Positions 29,434-37,946 are shown, numbered from the stretch's first letter. The stretch: DNA of 64,000 bases from an uncultured Nitrosospira sp. (GCA_900696515.1 CAADGK010000039.1:124001-188000); one strand, 5' to 3'. Numbers and translations: made by a program. The notes: generated by a model from the sequence alone, not told the origin.

Positions 29434-30183
29434 TCAACGAGAGATGCGGTGAGAGGAACGAGCGTCCAAACGAATCCGCCCGGAGCGGGCGTCCTGTTCC
29501 GCGTGGGTATAGCGCTCGGGCGTTCCAATGTCCGACCAGTAGCCCCGAAGGTCATAGCCAAGCACCGGTTCGCCCCGTTCGATCGCCGCCACATAGGGAT
29601 CAATGATCGATGACGCAACCCCCTTCGGCACCTGCTGAAGCAACCGGGGATGGAGGATGTGAATCCCTGCGAACATACGCCGGGCGATCGTTGCAGCCTC
29701 TCGTACTCCCCGCCCCGTGATACGCAGGATCCGATCCTGCTCCCCCACCTCCACCACGCCCCATCGGTCGGCCTCCGGATCCTCCCGGAGCACCAGGGTC
29801 GCGACCGCGCCCCGTGAGCGATGAAAGTCCCACAAGGCTTCAAGGTCAAGTTCGACCAGCGTATCCGCGTTCAGGATCAATACCGGTTCCCCTGAAAAAT
29901 ACGGCTCAGCTTTCTTGATTCCTCCGCCGGTCCCGAGGATGACCGGCTCATGGGAATAGATGATCCGCATCCCGAATTTTGAGCCGTCGCCCAACGCCTG
30001 TTCGATCATAGGCCCCAGATAATGCAGATTGATGACGACCTGGTGAAAGCCATGCCGCTTAAGCAGCAATAAATTCCATACAATGAGCGGGGTACCGGCA
30101 ATCGGAAGCAATGGTTTAGGAATGGTGTTCGTCAGCGGCCTGAGACGAGTCCCGAGACCAGCCGCAAGAATCATGGCCTTCAT
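29434..30183 (-). CDS. murU: Sugar-1-phosphate nucleotidyltransferase, MurU-like
   Basis: 249 residues with the NTP-transferase signature MILAAGLGTRLRPLTNTIPK, PLLPIAGTPLIVWNL, and a metal Asp in LILNADTLVEL. Size and lack of a C-terminal hexapeptide domain match MurU (MurNAc-1-phosphate uridylyltransferase) or short mannose-1-phosphate guanylyltransferases. The phosphotransferase just upstream on the same strand is AmgK-like, and an amgK-murU pair is the known muramic-acid recycling route to UDP-MurNAc. That context supports MurU, by inference. Confidence 0.75.
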   Translation of the reverse strand: MKAMILAAGLGTRLRPLTNTIPKPLLPIAGTPLIVWNLLLLKRHGFHQVVINLHYLGPMIEQALGDGSKFGMRIIYSHEPVILGTGGGIKKAEPYFSGEPVLILNADTLVELDLEALWDFHRSRGAVATLVLREDPEADRWGVVEVGEQDRILRITGRGVREAATIARRMFAGIHILHPRLLQQVPKGVASSIIDPYVAAIERGEPVLGYDLRGYWSDIGTPERYTHAEQDARSGRIRLDARSSHRISR

Positions 30184-30189
30184 ATAGTC

Positions 30190-30279
30190 CCGTGAGGTGT
30201 AAGGGGTAAGGCGTAAGGGGCGAAGAGTAATCGAGTGATTCGTCGTCTCCTCACCCCTAACCCCTTACCCTTCACTCGT
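30190..30279. repeat. Intergenic inverted repeat (GGTGTAAGGGGTAAGG / CCCCTTACCC)
   Basis: GTGAGGTGTAAGGGGTAAGG on the left and CTCACCCCTAACCCCTTACC on the right are near-complementary and would fold into a long hairpin between murU and amgK. The same words recur at 34160-34260. Confidence 0.65.
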
Positions 30280-31383
30280 TTATTGCAGTTCCGGCACATA
30301 CGGAGCGAGGTGTTTCCTAAGCGGTTCCAACTCCGGATATTTTCCAAGATTCCGCTTGACGTAACTCAGCACCCGAGGAATATCCGCCAAGAACTTCGGA
30401 TTGCCCTTGACGCGATCGATGTAGACAAACCGCCCGGCTGCCTTCAAATTCCGCTGGATGCTCGTCAGATCAAACAATCGGCGGAAAGTAGCTCGATCAA
30501 TGCAGTCCGCGCCTTGGTCAATCATGTGGTCCTGGTAATACCCTACTAACTCATCGACCAACGCCTCGTCGAGTTTGATGTAGGCATCCCGCACCAATGA
30601 CGCCAAGTCATAGGTAACCGGCCCCATCAGCGCGTCTTGAAAATCGATGACACCGAGCCCTGTTCCATTGACCATCAGGTTACGCGAGTGGTAATCGCGG
30701 TGTGTAAAGATCCGTGGCTGGCTCGCCAATTGATCGGCAATAGTTTGAAACACCCGCCGAATAGCCTCCGCGTCCGTAGCCGCCAACGGTTTGCCGTTTC
30801 GTACCTCGACCCCGTACTCCAGAAAATGCTCAAACTCCCACATCAGTAACGGAGCATCGAACCCGCGATGGAACGCCAGGCAGGTGTGATCCTCCGGCTT
30901 GGTCGCATGGACCTGCATCTGGACCAATACGTCAATGGCCTGCCTGTAATACGACGCTACCTGAACCTGATCGGCACGGCTCACGGCATCCGCTAAGGTC
31001 ACATCGCCGAAATCTTCCAGGTACAAGAGCCCTGCCGGCTGATCATAGTAGTAGAGTGTCGGCACGGGGACCTGTACCCCGGCCAGATGGGATCGGATAT
31101 TGATGAAGGGCAGCTCTGCAATTTGATGCGCCGCCCCACTGACCGCTTCTTCAGACTGTTTGAATCCTTCCGGTTCCGCCAGCTGCATCACGATGGCAGA
31201 ATGCGGCGGCCCTCCTGTCAGGGTCGCCCGAAAATACCGACGGTTGGAGGCGTCTCCGGCCAAGGGTGTGATGGTCTTCAGGCCAAGACCAGGCCGAAAC
31301 TTTGTCGCGATCGCATCGGTCAGGACGGCAGGATCCGGAGAAGACAACGGCACCTTGGGAGAAGTCTGATTGCCCGTGACCAT
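30280..31383 (-). CDS. amgK: Aminoglycoside-phosphotransferase-fold sugar kinase, AmgK-like
   Basis: 367 residues from the ATG at 31383; the frame extends upstream to 31653 but that part overlaps the VanZ gene in another frame. The APH fold is seen: TPLAGDASNRRYFRATL near the N-terminus (typical of AmgK), GLLYLEDFGDVTLADAV, the catalytic HRDYHSRNLMVNG and metal Asp in LGVIDFQDALMGPVTYDLAS. AmgK phosphorylates MurNAc/GlcNAc at the anomeric carbon for peptidoglycan recycling. It precedes murU by about 95 bases. Confidence 0.8.
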   Translation of the reverse strand: MVTGNQTSPKVPLSSPDPAVLTDAIATKFRPGLGLKTITPLAGDASNRRYFRATLTGGPPHSAIVMQLAEPEGFKQSEEAVSGAAHQIAELPFINIRSHLAGVQVPVPTLYYYDQPAGLLYLEDFGDVTLADAVSRADQVQVASYYRQAIDVLVQMQVHATKPEDHTCLAFHRGFDAPLLMWEFEHFLEYGVEVRNGKPLAATDAEAIRRVFQTIADQLASQPRIFTHRDYHSRNLMVNGTGLGVIDFQDALMGPVTYDLASLVRDAYIKLDEALVDELVGYYQDHMIDQGADCIDRATFRRLFDLTSIQRNLKAAGRFVYIDRVKGNPKFLADIPRVLSYVKRNLGKYPELEPLRKHLAPYVPELQ

Positions 31384-31445
31384 ATCCCGGTGAGTATAGC
31401 GGGCATCCGGCAGCTTGTCACGAATGCTGTATTGTTCAGCCGGAT

Positions 31446-31847
31446 TCAGGGTGAGGTTTCTGGAACGGAATCCATCGCTTTCACACTCAACACGCGACGG
31501 ATCACACCTGCCCCGATCGCGCCCCCGATCGTATCGGCCACCCAATCGAGCCAATTCGAATCGCGAAACGGAACGAAGGCTTGATGGACTTCGTCGCTGA
31601 TTCCATACAGCGACGTGAGGACGATCGCCGACAACATCGCCTGCCGTCGCCACCCCTCACGGTGGCTTGCATGGAAAGCCCGGTAACACAACGCGCCCAA
31701 CACCGCATATTCGACGGCATGCAGGACCTTATCGCTGAAATGAGCGACGAACGGCACCTGATCCTCGGGATGAGACTGCGACGACATGTAGAAAATAAGC
31801 GCCGCATAGGCACAGACCGGTCCCCACAGACGCAGAAATCCATTCAT
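31446..31847 (-). CDS. VanZ family membrane protein
   Basis: 133 residues with about four hydrophobic helices. FSDKVLHAVEYAVLGALCYR and YGISDEVHQAFVPFRDSNWL, then DWVADTIGG, are the family signatures. VanZ proteins are linked to glycopeptide tolerance in enterococci but are common elsewhere with unknown role. It lies directly upstream of amgK on the same strand (62 bases), so may belong to the same cell-wall transcript. Confidence 0.88.
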   Translation of the reverse strand: MNGFLRLWGPVCAYAALIFYMSSQSHPEDQVPFVAHFSDKVLHAVEYAVLGALCYRAFHASHREGWRRQAMLSAIVLTSLYGISDEVHQAFVPFRDSNWLDWVADTIGGAIGAGVIRRVLSVKAMDSVPETSP

Positions 31848-31945
31848 CGCATTCCCTCATGGCCCCACCGCTCCAAAAACCTGCGCGCTGATTGCATGCC
31901 TATACCCCCTATGACATACTCAAAAACCGAAAGGAATCGGTCGCA

Positions 31946-34147
31946 ATGAAGCAGGTCCATGTCTGTTTTTTCTGGCACATGCACCAGCCCTATTACACGG
32001 ACCCGCTGGCCGCATCGGCCAGTATGCCCTGGGTGCGCCTGCATGCGACCAAGGCCTACTATGATATGGCCTATTTGCTCCAACAATTTCCGGAGATGCA
32101 CGCCACCTTCAACTTTACCCCGTCGCTGCTCCTCCAGCTGCAAGAGATCGGAACCGGTACGGTCCTCGATCTGTTTCTCGAATACGCCCAACGACCGGCG
32201 GCGGACCTCACGCTGGAAGAAAAAGCGTTTGTGGTCAGGCATTTCTTCTCCGCCAATTGGGCGACCATGGTCCGTCCCTATCCGCGATACCATGAGTTGC
32301 TCGTCAAACGAGGGCTGGAGGTCAGTGATCACGATCTTCCTCGGATCGCTCGTCAGTTTTCAACACAAGAACTCCTGGATCTTCAAATTTGGCACAACCT
32401 GGCCTGGTTCGGATATGGCACCGTCAAACAGTATCCCCGCCTGGCCGAGTTGCGCCAGAAAAATCGCGGCTTCACCGAGGAGGACAAACAGGAGGTGCTC
32501 GCACTGCAGCGCACCGCGATCCAAGAGATTGTCCCGTTGTACCGGCGGCTCATGGAACGGGGACAAATCGAACTCACCACCACTCCCTTCTTTCACCCGA
32601 TTCTTCCGTTGGTCATCGACACCGATATCACCCGGCGCGCCAGACCAGACCTCCCCTTGCCGGCCCGATTCCGGGCTCAGGACGATGCAGAGGCGCAGCT
32701 CCGGGAAGCCGTCCTCTTTCATCAACAGACGTTCGGGCAGCCTCCGTCCGGCCTGTGGCCGTCGGAAGGATCGGTCTGTCCCGAGATGCTTCCGCTTGTC
32801 CATCAAGTCGGTCTGCGCTGGCTCGCCACCGACGAGGGAATTCTGGCGAGGTCCCTTGCAATGGGCGGTCTGCCATGGCACCGATCATCCGCCCTGTATC
32901 AACCGTACCACATCGGTGAGGCTGGCCAGTCCCTGGCCATCCTGTTCCGCGACCGCGAGATCTCCGACGCCTTCGGATTCGTCTATCACAAAACCACGCC
33001 GGAAGCGGCGGCCGAGGACGTCACCCGACGGTTGCGAGGGATCATCCACGACAGCCCGCAGGACCGACTCCTCATTGCCATTGTGTTGGACGGCGAAAAC
33101 CCTTGGGAACATTACCACGACGGAGGAGAACGATTCCTTTCGCTCCTCTATGAAAGCGTGACGCGCCAGGCCTTGGATCAGACCGGACACCTGACGGTCC
33201 GGTCATCAACGATCTCCGGCGCGCTGGCCTCGATGCCGCCCACACAGCACCTTTCCACCCTGCATTCAGGCTCCTGGATCAATTCCGATTACAAGATTTG
33301 GATCGGGCACCAGGAAGACAATCGCGGATGGGACCTGCTCGGACACACTCGCACGCAACTGCTGGATCGTGCGCCGGGTCTTCCGCCTGATCACGCCCGG
33401 GCCGCCTGGCGGGAACTGTATGCCGCGGAGGGGAGTGACTGGTTCTGGTGGTACGGCGATGATTTCGACACGGACTTCAAGCCCGAATTCGATCGCCTCT
33501 TCCGGACGCATCTCCGCAACGTCTGGACGCACATGGGCCTCCCGCCCCCGGACCAACTCAACCAGGCGATCTGCGCGAGAGCGATGCCGTTTGGAGCCGA
33601 GATGGTGCACCAGCCGGTCGCGCTCATCACACCCACCATCGACGGCAGGGTGACCGACTTTTTTGAATGGCGGGGAGCGGGCACCATCGGTACCCAGCCG
33701 CCTCTTGGGGCCATGTGGAAAGCCGACGGAATCTTCACGGCCATCCACTTCGGCTGGAACCTCTCTCAGTTCGTCATGCGATTCGACGTCGACGAGACCA
33801 ATCTCAAGAAAGAGAGTCTTGACGTCGATATCCTCTTACAAGGTCCGCAATCCAAGTACCGGCTCAGATTTCCCCTCTCCTTGTCCGGCTCAGGTGAGTT
33901 TCACCTGTCTCGTCAAACAACCACGGACAGCTGGGAATCGGCCGGCTCCCGCCGGTCCATCGCCGCACAGACCTGCGTGGAGTTGGCAATCCCCTGGAAG
34001 GACCTTGGCCTGGAAGCAGGGCACACGGTTGAGCTGTCCGTCTCGGTGCAGGAACATAGCCTTGAAGTGGCCCGCTACCCCGGTCAGCGTCCCGCCGCAC
34101 TCACCGTGCCGGGACCGGACTTCGAGGCGGGCATGTGGAGAGTGTAA
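31946..34147 (+). CDS. Glycoside hydrolase family 57 protein
   Basis: 733 residues from the ATG at 31946 (AAGGAA upstream). GH57 motif 1 is HMHQPYYTDP, the nucleophile Glu is in GLWPSEGSVCPE, and the acid/base Asp is in VLDGENPWEHYHDGG. Family members act on alpha-glucans as amylases, branching enzymes or 4-alpha-glucanotransferases. The C-terminal part (residues about 550-733) has a beta-rich region with TPTIDGRVTDFFEWRG, seen in the DUF1926-like end of related proteins. No signal peptide, so it acts in the cytoplasm on storage glucan. The downstream GalT-like gene is on the same strand. Confidence 0.88.
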   Translation: MKQVHVCFFWHMHQPYYTDPLAASASMPWVRLHATKAYYDMAYLLQQFPEMHATFNFTPSLLLQLQEIGTGTVLDLFLEYAQRPAADLTLEEKAFVVRHFFSANWATMVRPYPRYHELLVKRGLEVSDHDLPRIARQFSTQELLDLQIWHNLAWFGYGTVKQYPRLAELRQKNRGFTEEDKQEVLALQRTAIQEIVPLYRRLMERGQIELTTTPFFHPILPLVIDTDITRRARPDLPLPARFRAQDDAEAQLREAVLFHQQTFGQPPSGLWPSEGSVCPEMLPLVHQVGLRWLATDEGILARSLAMGGLPWHRSSALYQPYHIGEAGQSLAILFRDREISDAFGFVYHKTTPEAAAEDVTRRLRGIIHDSPQDRLLIAIVLDGENPWEHYHDGGERFLSLLYESVTRQALDQTGHLTVRSSTISGALASMPPTQHLSTLHSGSWINSDYKIWIGHQEDNRGWDLLGHTRTQLLDRAPGLPPDHARAAWRELYAAEGSDWFWWYGDDFDTDFKPEFDRLFRTHLRNVWTHMGLPPPDQLNQAICARAMPFGAEMVHQPVALITPTIDGRVTDFFEWRGAGTIGTQPPLGAMWKADGIFTAIHFGWNLSQFVMRFDVDETNLKKESLDVDILLQGPQSKYRLRFPLSLSGSGEFHLSRQTTTDSWESAGSRRSIAAQTCVELAIPWKDLGLEAGHTVELSVSVQEHSLEVARYPGQRPAALTVPGPDFEAGMWRV

Positions 34148-34159
34148 TGGATGATGGTA

Positions 34160-34260
34160 CGGAGTAAAGGGTGAGACGTCAGGGGTGAGAAGGAATTCAG
34201 TGTTCTCCAGCTGGTCTCAGTCAGCTTTTTTCTCCTCACCCCTTACCCTTCACCCCTACC
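34160..34260. repeat. Intergenic inverted repeat (GGGTGAGACGTCAGGGGTGAG / CTCACCCCTTACCC)
   Basis: TAAAGGGTGAGACGTCAGGG then GTGAGAAGG on the left, and TCCTCACCCCTTACCCTTCA on the right, in opposite sense, between the GH57 and GalT-like genes. Same family as 30190-30279. Confidence 0.6.
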
Positions 34261-34279
34261 TAATTTAGGAGGAGAAAAG

Positions 34280-35284
34280 ATGCCCGATTTACGACGTGAT
34301 CCGATAGTCGGCCGCTGGGTGATTATTTCGACGGAACGCAGCGGCCGCCCCCATGACTTCGTGACTCCTCCACCGGCTCGCGCGAGTGCCGCCTCGCTCT
34401 GCCCGTTTTGTCCCGGACAAGAACGACTGACTCCGAAGGAAATCATGGCCTATCGGCCGCAACCGGCCGCTCCTAATTCCCCGAATTGGACCGTCCGGGT
34501 CGTCCCCAACAAATTTCCTGCGCTCCAGGTGGAAGGCGAGATGGGGCGCGAAGGCGTCGGGCTCTACGACCGGATGAACGGGATCGGCGCACACGAAGTC
34601 ATCATTGAAACCCCGACCCATGTCGAAAGCCTCGCCGAGATGCCGGCGAAGCGAATCGAGGATATGCTCTGGGCCTATCGCGATCGAATGCTGGATCTCC
34701 GCAAGGACCTGCGGTTCCGCTATATTCTGATTTTCAAGAACCACGGCTCCTCGGCCGGAGCCACCTTGGAGCACAGCCATTCCCAACTGATCGCCCTCCC
34801 GATCATCCCGACCAGTGTGCAAGAAGAGCTGGAGGGGTGCGAGCGGCATTATCGGAACAAAGAACGGTGCATCTACTGCGATATCCTCCGGCAAGACCTG
34901 TCCGACGGGGAACGGGTCGTGGCGGAGAATCCCGAGTTTCTCTGTGTGACCCCCTTTGCCCCGCGTTTTCCGTTCGAGATGTGGATACTCCCGAAGCGTC
35001 ACGCGGCCTACTTCGAGGAGAGTCAGAAGTCTCAATTCGAGTTTCTCGCCCCGATCCTCTCGGAATCGTTGCGCCGCATGGACAACGTGCTGGCGCGGCC
35101 GCACTACAACTTCATCCTCCATAGTTCTCCCCTGCATGAAAAAACCGGGGAGTACTACCACTGGCACCTCGAGATTATTCCCAAACTGACGCAAGTGGCC
35201 GGCTTCGAATGGGGAACAGGGTTTTACATCAATCCGGTTTCGCCGGAAGAGTCGGCCAAGTTCCTCCGTGACGCAGGGATCTAA
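34280..35284 (+). CDS. GalT-like nucleotidyltransferase (HIT superfamily; hexose-1-P uridylyl- or ADP-glucose phosphorylase type)
   Basis: 334 residues, preceded by TAGGAGGAGA. The N-terminus PDLRRDPIVGRWVIISTERS is typical of GalT. Zinc-type Cys pairs are in LCPFCPGQ and ERCIYCDIL. The nucleotidylation site is LEHSHSQLIALP, i.e. HxHxQ with Ser in place of the Pro of classical GalT (HPHGQ). The HSHSQ form also occurs in plant GalT-like ADP-glucose phosphorylase. Next to a GH57 enzyme, a role in alpha-glucan or ADP-glucose metabolism is as likely as galactose use. Confidence 0.85.
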   Translation: MPDLRRDPIVGRWVIISTERSGRPHDFVTPPPARASAASLCPFCPGQERLTPKEIMAYRPQPAAPNSPNWTVRVVPNKFPALQVEGEMGREGVGLYDRMNGIGAHEVIIETPTHVESLAEMPAKRIEDMLWAYRDRMLDLRKDLRFRYILIFKNHGSSAGATLEHSHSQLIALPIIPTSVQEELEGCERHYRNKERCIYCDILRQDLSDGERVVAENPEFLCVTPFAPRFPFEMWILPKRHAAYFEESQKSQFEFLAPILSESLRRMDNVLARPHYNFILHSSPLHEKTGEYYHWHLEIIPKLTQVAGFEWGTGFYINPVSPEESAKFLRDAGI

Positions 35285-36670
35285 ATGCCGACCCGCTTCC
35301 GCCTGGAGGATCCCGCGCTTGCAGGGATCCTTCGCCGCATCGAAGAGAGCGTCCGTCGGAGCGGCGGCAGAACCTGGGTGGTGGGCGGCACGATCCGCGA
35401 TCTGATCCTGGGTCGACAGCCCCGTGATCTGGATCTCGAAGTCACCGGGCTGCCGCCGGGACAGCTGCATACCGTGCTGTCCGAACAATTCTCGGTCCAA
35501 TTCGTAGGCAAAGCCTTCGCCGTCTTCAAACTCCAGGGACTTCCCGTCGACATTTCCATTCCCTCCCGCCTCCACACCGAAGGAACCACATCGATTCCAG
35601 GCCTGCTGCGACAAGCCGATCCCGACATGCCGATCGACGAGGCGCTGGCGCGACGAGACTTTACGATCAACGCCATGGCTTGGGATCCTGACACGCGGGA
35701 GCTCCGTGATCCCTTCAATGGTCGAGAGGACCTCGCGGCCGGCCGGTTACGCCACGCGTCACCTCAATTCGTGGAGGATCCCTTGCGGGTGCTCCGAGGT
35801 ATGCACCTCGCGGCCCGTTTCGAGCTCAGCGTGGTACCGGAGACCGTTGCCCTCTGCCGAACCCTGTCACAGGACGGGCATCCGAATGAAAGACTATGGG
35901 AGGAATGGAAAAAATTGCTCCTGCTGAGTCGAAAACCCGCCCTTGGACTCCGCTTTCTCGAGCAATGCGGCTGGCTCAGCTTCTATCCCGAACTCGCCGC
36001 GCTTCAAGGCTGCCCTCAAGACCCGCTCTGGCACCCGGAAGGCGATGTCTGGATTCATACCCTCCACTGCTTGGACTGGTTTGCAGCAGAACGCACCGGC
36101 AACGAGAACGACGATCTGATTGTGGGATTGGGGGTTCTCTGCCATGACTTCGGGAAACCGGCGGCGACGAAAGCCGACGGCGAGCACATCACCGCTCGAG
36201 GCCATGAATCGGAAGGAATCGGACCGACGAAAAGCTTTCTGGAACGGCTGACCAACCAACAAAATGTGATCGACGAGGTGATTCCCCTCGTACAGTGCCA
36301 CCTCCGTCCCCGCGCGCTCTTCGATGTCCAGGCATCGGACAGTGCGATCCGGCGTCTCGCGAGACAGGTCTCTCGCATCGACCGTTTGGTCCGTGTCGCT
36401 CGGGCCGATCATGCAGGCCGTCCACCGAAACCGTTCGATGGATTCCCAGCCGGAGACTGGCTCCTGACCCGCGCCACTGCACTGGCCGTGGATCGGCAAG
36501 TCCCGCTCCCCCTCGTGATGGGCCGGCACCTGCTGGAACTCGGCGTTCAGCCTGGACCGGATATGGGCCGACTGCTCGATGACTGTTTCGAAGCTCAGTT
36601 GGATGGAGAATTTGTAACGTTGGAAGAAGGGCTGTCTTACGCCAAGAGTAAACTGTCGCCGCCATGCTAA
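35285..36670 (+). CDS. cca: CCA tRNA nucleotidyltransferase / poly(A) polymerase family with HD domain
   Basis: 461 residues. The class-II nucleotidyltransferase head has TWVVGGTIRDLILGRQPRDL with the metal Asp pair DLDLEV. RNA-binding domain blocks are DEALARRDFTINAMAWD and VEDPLRVLRGMHLAARF. A C-terminal HD domain follows with VLCHDFGKPAATK and EGIGPTKSFLERL. It either adds CCA to tRNA or adds poly(A) tails. All three tRNA genes in this window encode CCA, so repair rather than primary addition may be the role. It starts one base after the GalT-like stop, so they are cotranscribed. Confidence 0.88.
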   Translation: MPTRFRLEDPALAGILRRIEESVRRSGGRTWVVGGTIRDLILGRQPRDLDLEVTGLPPGQLHTVLSEQFSVQFVGKAFAVFKLQGLPVDISIPSRLHTEGTTSIPGLLRQADPDMPIDEALARRDFTINAMAWDPDTRELRDPFNGREDLAAGRLRHASPQFVEDPLRVLRGMHLAARFELSVVPETVALCRTLSQDGHPNERLWEEWKKLLLLSRKPALGLRFLEQCGWLSFYPELAALQGCPQDPLWHPEGDVWIHTLHCLDWFAAERTGNENDDLIVGLGVLCHDFGKPAATKADGEHITARGHESEGIGPTKSFLERLTNQQNVIDEVIPLVQCHLRPRALFDVQASDSAIRRLARQVSRIDRLVRVARADHAGRPPKPFDGFPAGDWLLTRATALAVDRQVPLPLVMGRHLLELGVQPGPDMGRLLDDCFEAQLDGEFVTLEEGLSYAKSKLSPPC

Positions 36671-36741
36671 ACCATGTTGGTTTTCAAAGAACGCCCGAGC
36701 CCCCCTTGCCCCTTGATCCCGATTACTCGTATGATCCGGGT

Positions 36742-36936
36742 ATGCAGGTCCAACTGAGTCACCCTTCACGGTCTGTGGAGATCAAGGGTCCTAAGCGAGC
36801 GAAAGACCTTTTGCGAGAATTGAACCTCGTGGTAGAAGCACACCTCGTCATTCGTGGCAATGAATTGGTCACGGAGGACGAGATGTTGTTCGACCAGGAC
36901 CAGATCGAAATCCGACCGGTGATTTCAGGAGGATAG
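36742..36936 (+). CDS. ThiS/MoaD-like sulfur carrier protein
   Basis: 64 residues from the ATG at 36742, ending in the Gly-Gly needed for adenylation and thiocarboxylation (RPVISGG). The beta-grasp blocks SRSVEIKGPKRAKDLLRELN and ELVTEDEMLFDQDQIEIRPV match the ThiS/MoaD/TtuB group. A longer frame from 36664 overlaps the end of cca and adds 26 residues of low complexity. No E1-like ThiF/MoeB or sulfurtransferase is adjacent, so the pathway (thiamine, molybdopterin or tRNA 2-thiolation) is open. Confidence 0.8.
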   Translation: MQVQLSHPSRSVEIKGPKRAKDLLRELNLVVEAHLVIRGNELVTEDEMLFDQDQIEIRPVISGG

Positions 36937-37313
36937 GTGCCACACACGAGCGCACAGCACTCTGTAGCAGCACCTAAATAACAAGAAGGGGTACGAACAT
37001 ATCGCCTTTCGACTTGCACAACCTGCTGCTCACCCGCCCCTCTAAATCTTGGTATATTCTTTCACTCGACATAACTGCTTGAGACCTTTTATGCCGGGCG
37101 TAAGGATATCCTTCCGCAGCCATTGCATTCCCTCGATTCTCTTGGACTGAGGCGTTTTAGCTCAATCTCAGCTATTCTGCTACAGTCCCCTGTAGGGAGA
37201 ACCATTCGCGCGTTTATGAGAAAGATTTTCTAACCCACTGATTCATCGCTACTCTTGGTCTCATGTAAGAAAGAACCAGGAGCGGCATTACCTTTGCTGT
37301 ATATCCAACTCAA
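36937..37313. other. Intergenic, no gene seen
   Basis: About 375 bases ahead of the Lys/Gly/His-repeat protein. No tRNA or protein gene found. It should contain that gene's promoter; AT-rich stretches at 37205-37260 are candidates, but no confident -35/-10 pair was found. Confidence 0.4.
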
Positions 37314-37330
37314 GTGCCAATGAGTGGCAC
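37314..37330. promoter_or_regulatory. Palindrome GTGCCA-N5-TGGCAC upstream of the repeat protein
   Basis: A perfect 6-bp inverted repeat with a 5-base spacer, 35 bases before the start codon at 37365. The position suits an operator or a leader stem. It is a single instance, so function is unproven. Confidence 0.4.
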
Positions 37331-37364
37331 ACACCTTTATAAAATCTTAACAAGGGGTTTCATA

Positions 37365-37598
37365 ATGAAGAGCATGTTGATGGCGGTTATGGCAGTGGCA
37401 GTGGCGGTCACCTTCAGCGCACCGGCCTTCGCCGGCGAAAAGAAGGAAGAGAAGAAGGGCGGCCATGTGGTGATGGCTGAAGAGAAGAAGGATAAGAAGG
37501 GTGGCCACATGGACACCTATGGCGACAAGAAGGAAGAAAAGAAGGGCGGCCATGCCGACACCTTCGGCGAAGAGAAGAAGGACAAGGGCGGCAAGTAA
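37365..37598 (+). CDS. Small exported Lys/Glu/Gly-rich protein with KKGGH repeats
   Basis: 77 residues from the ATG at 37365 (AAGGGG upstream). A signal peptide (MKSMLMAVMAVAVAVTFSAP, cut after AFA) is followed by three near-repeats: EKKEEKKGGHVVMAEEKK, DKKGGHMDTYGDKK and EEKKGGHADTFGEEKK, ending DKGGK. Each unit contributes one His after a Gly-Gly, which suggests periplasmic metal binding (Cu, Ni, Zn) or a polyelectrolyte role; this is inference. A strong terminator follows at once, so it is a single-gene transcript. No known family recognised. Confidence 0.8.
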   Translation: MKSMLMAVMAVAVAVTFSAPAFAGEKKEEKKGGHVVMAEEKKDKKGGHMDTYGDKKEEKKGGHADTFGEEKKDKGGK

Positions 37599-37622
37599 GT
37601 TTCAGCTCGCTGAGGCCTGATT

Positions 37623-37662
37623 GAGGGGCTTCCTACGCTGTAGGAAGCCCCTCGTCGTTTTT
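37623..37662 (+). terminator. Rho-independent terminator
   Basis: A perfect 13-14-bp stem (GAGGGGCTTCCTAC with GTAGGAAGCCCCTC) with a GCT loop, then GTCGTTTTT. It follows the stop of the KKGGH protein by 24 bases. Confidence 0.95.
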
Positions 37663-37870
37663 GGAGCCTACCTGATGGGACCTGATAATCGGTTTATCTT
37701 CAACCAGTTTCTCTTGACCCCTCCTCATAGAGAACTGTATAACCACTGACTCTGGTACGTGCTGAGACGACCGTGCTGAGTGCTGACGTAAGATTCCAGC
37801 CTCAATCAACCGTCTTCACGCTAGCGTTTACTTTAGAGCTCAGGACTCAACGCTCGGCACGGCTTCGGAT

Positions 37871-37946
37871 GCGCCCGTAGCTCAATGGATAGAGCATCTG
37901 ACTACGGATCAGAAGGTTACAGGTTCAAGTCCTGTCGGGCGCACCA
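37871..37946 (+). tRNA. tRNA-Arg (anticodon ACG)
   Basis: Acceptor stem GCGCCCG/CGGGCGC, discriminator A and encoded CCA. The anticodon arm TCTGA-CTACGGA-TCAGA presents ACG, and the T arm contains AGGTTCAAGTCCT. Its 3' end is the seed of the repeat array that follows. Confidence 0.97.

Noticed and set aside
31384-31653. N-terminal extension of the AmgK-like gene
   Set aside because: The extra 90 residues are Arg-rich, have no kinase similarity and overlap the VanZ gene in another phase.
31959-33161. 400-codon open frame overlapping the GH57 gene in another phase
   Set aside because: Ser/Arg/Pro-rich shadow; the GH57 frame carries all catalytic motifs.
34289-35614. 441-codon open frame antisense to the GalT-like and cca genes
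   Set aside because: It crosses the boundary of two well-supported genes and its product has no recognisable domain.
37325-37340. Possible sigma-54 promoter (TGGCAC-N5-TTTA)
   Set aside because: The -24 half fits, but the -12 half lacks the required GC dinucleotide; the TGGCAC is better explained by the palindrome.
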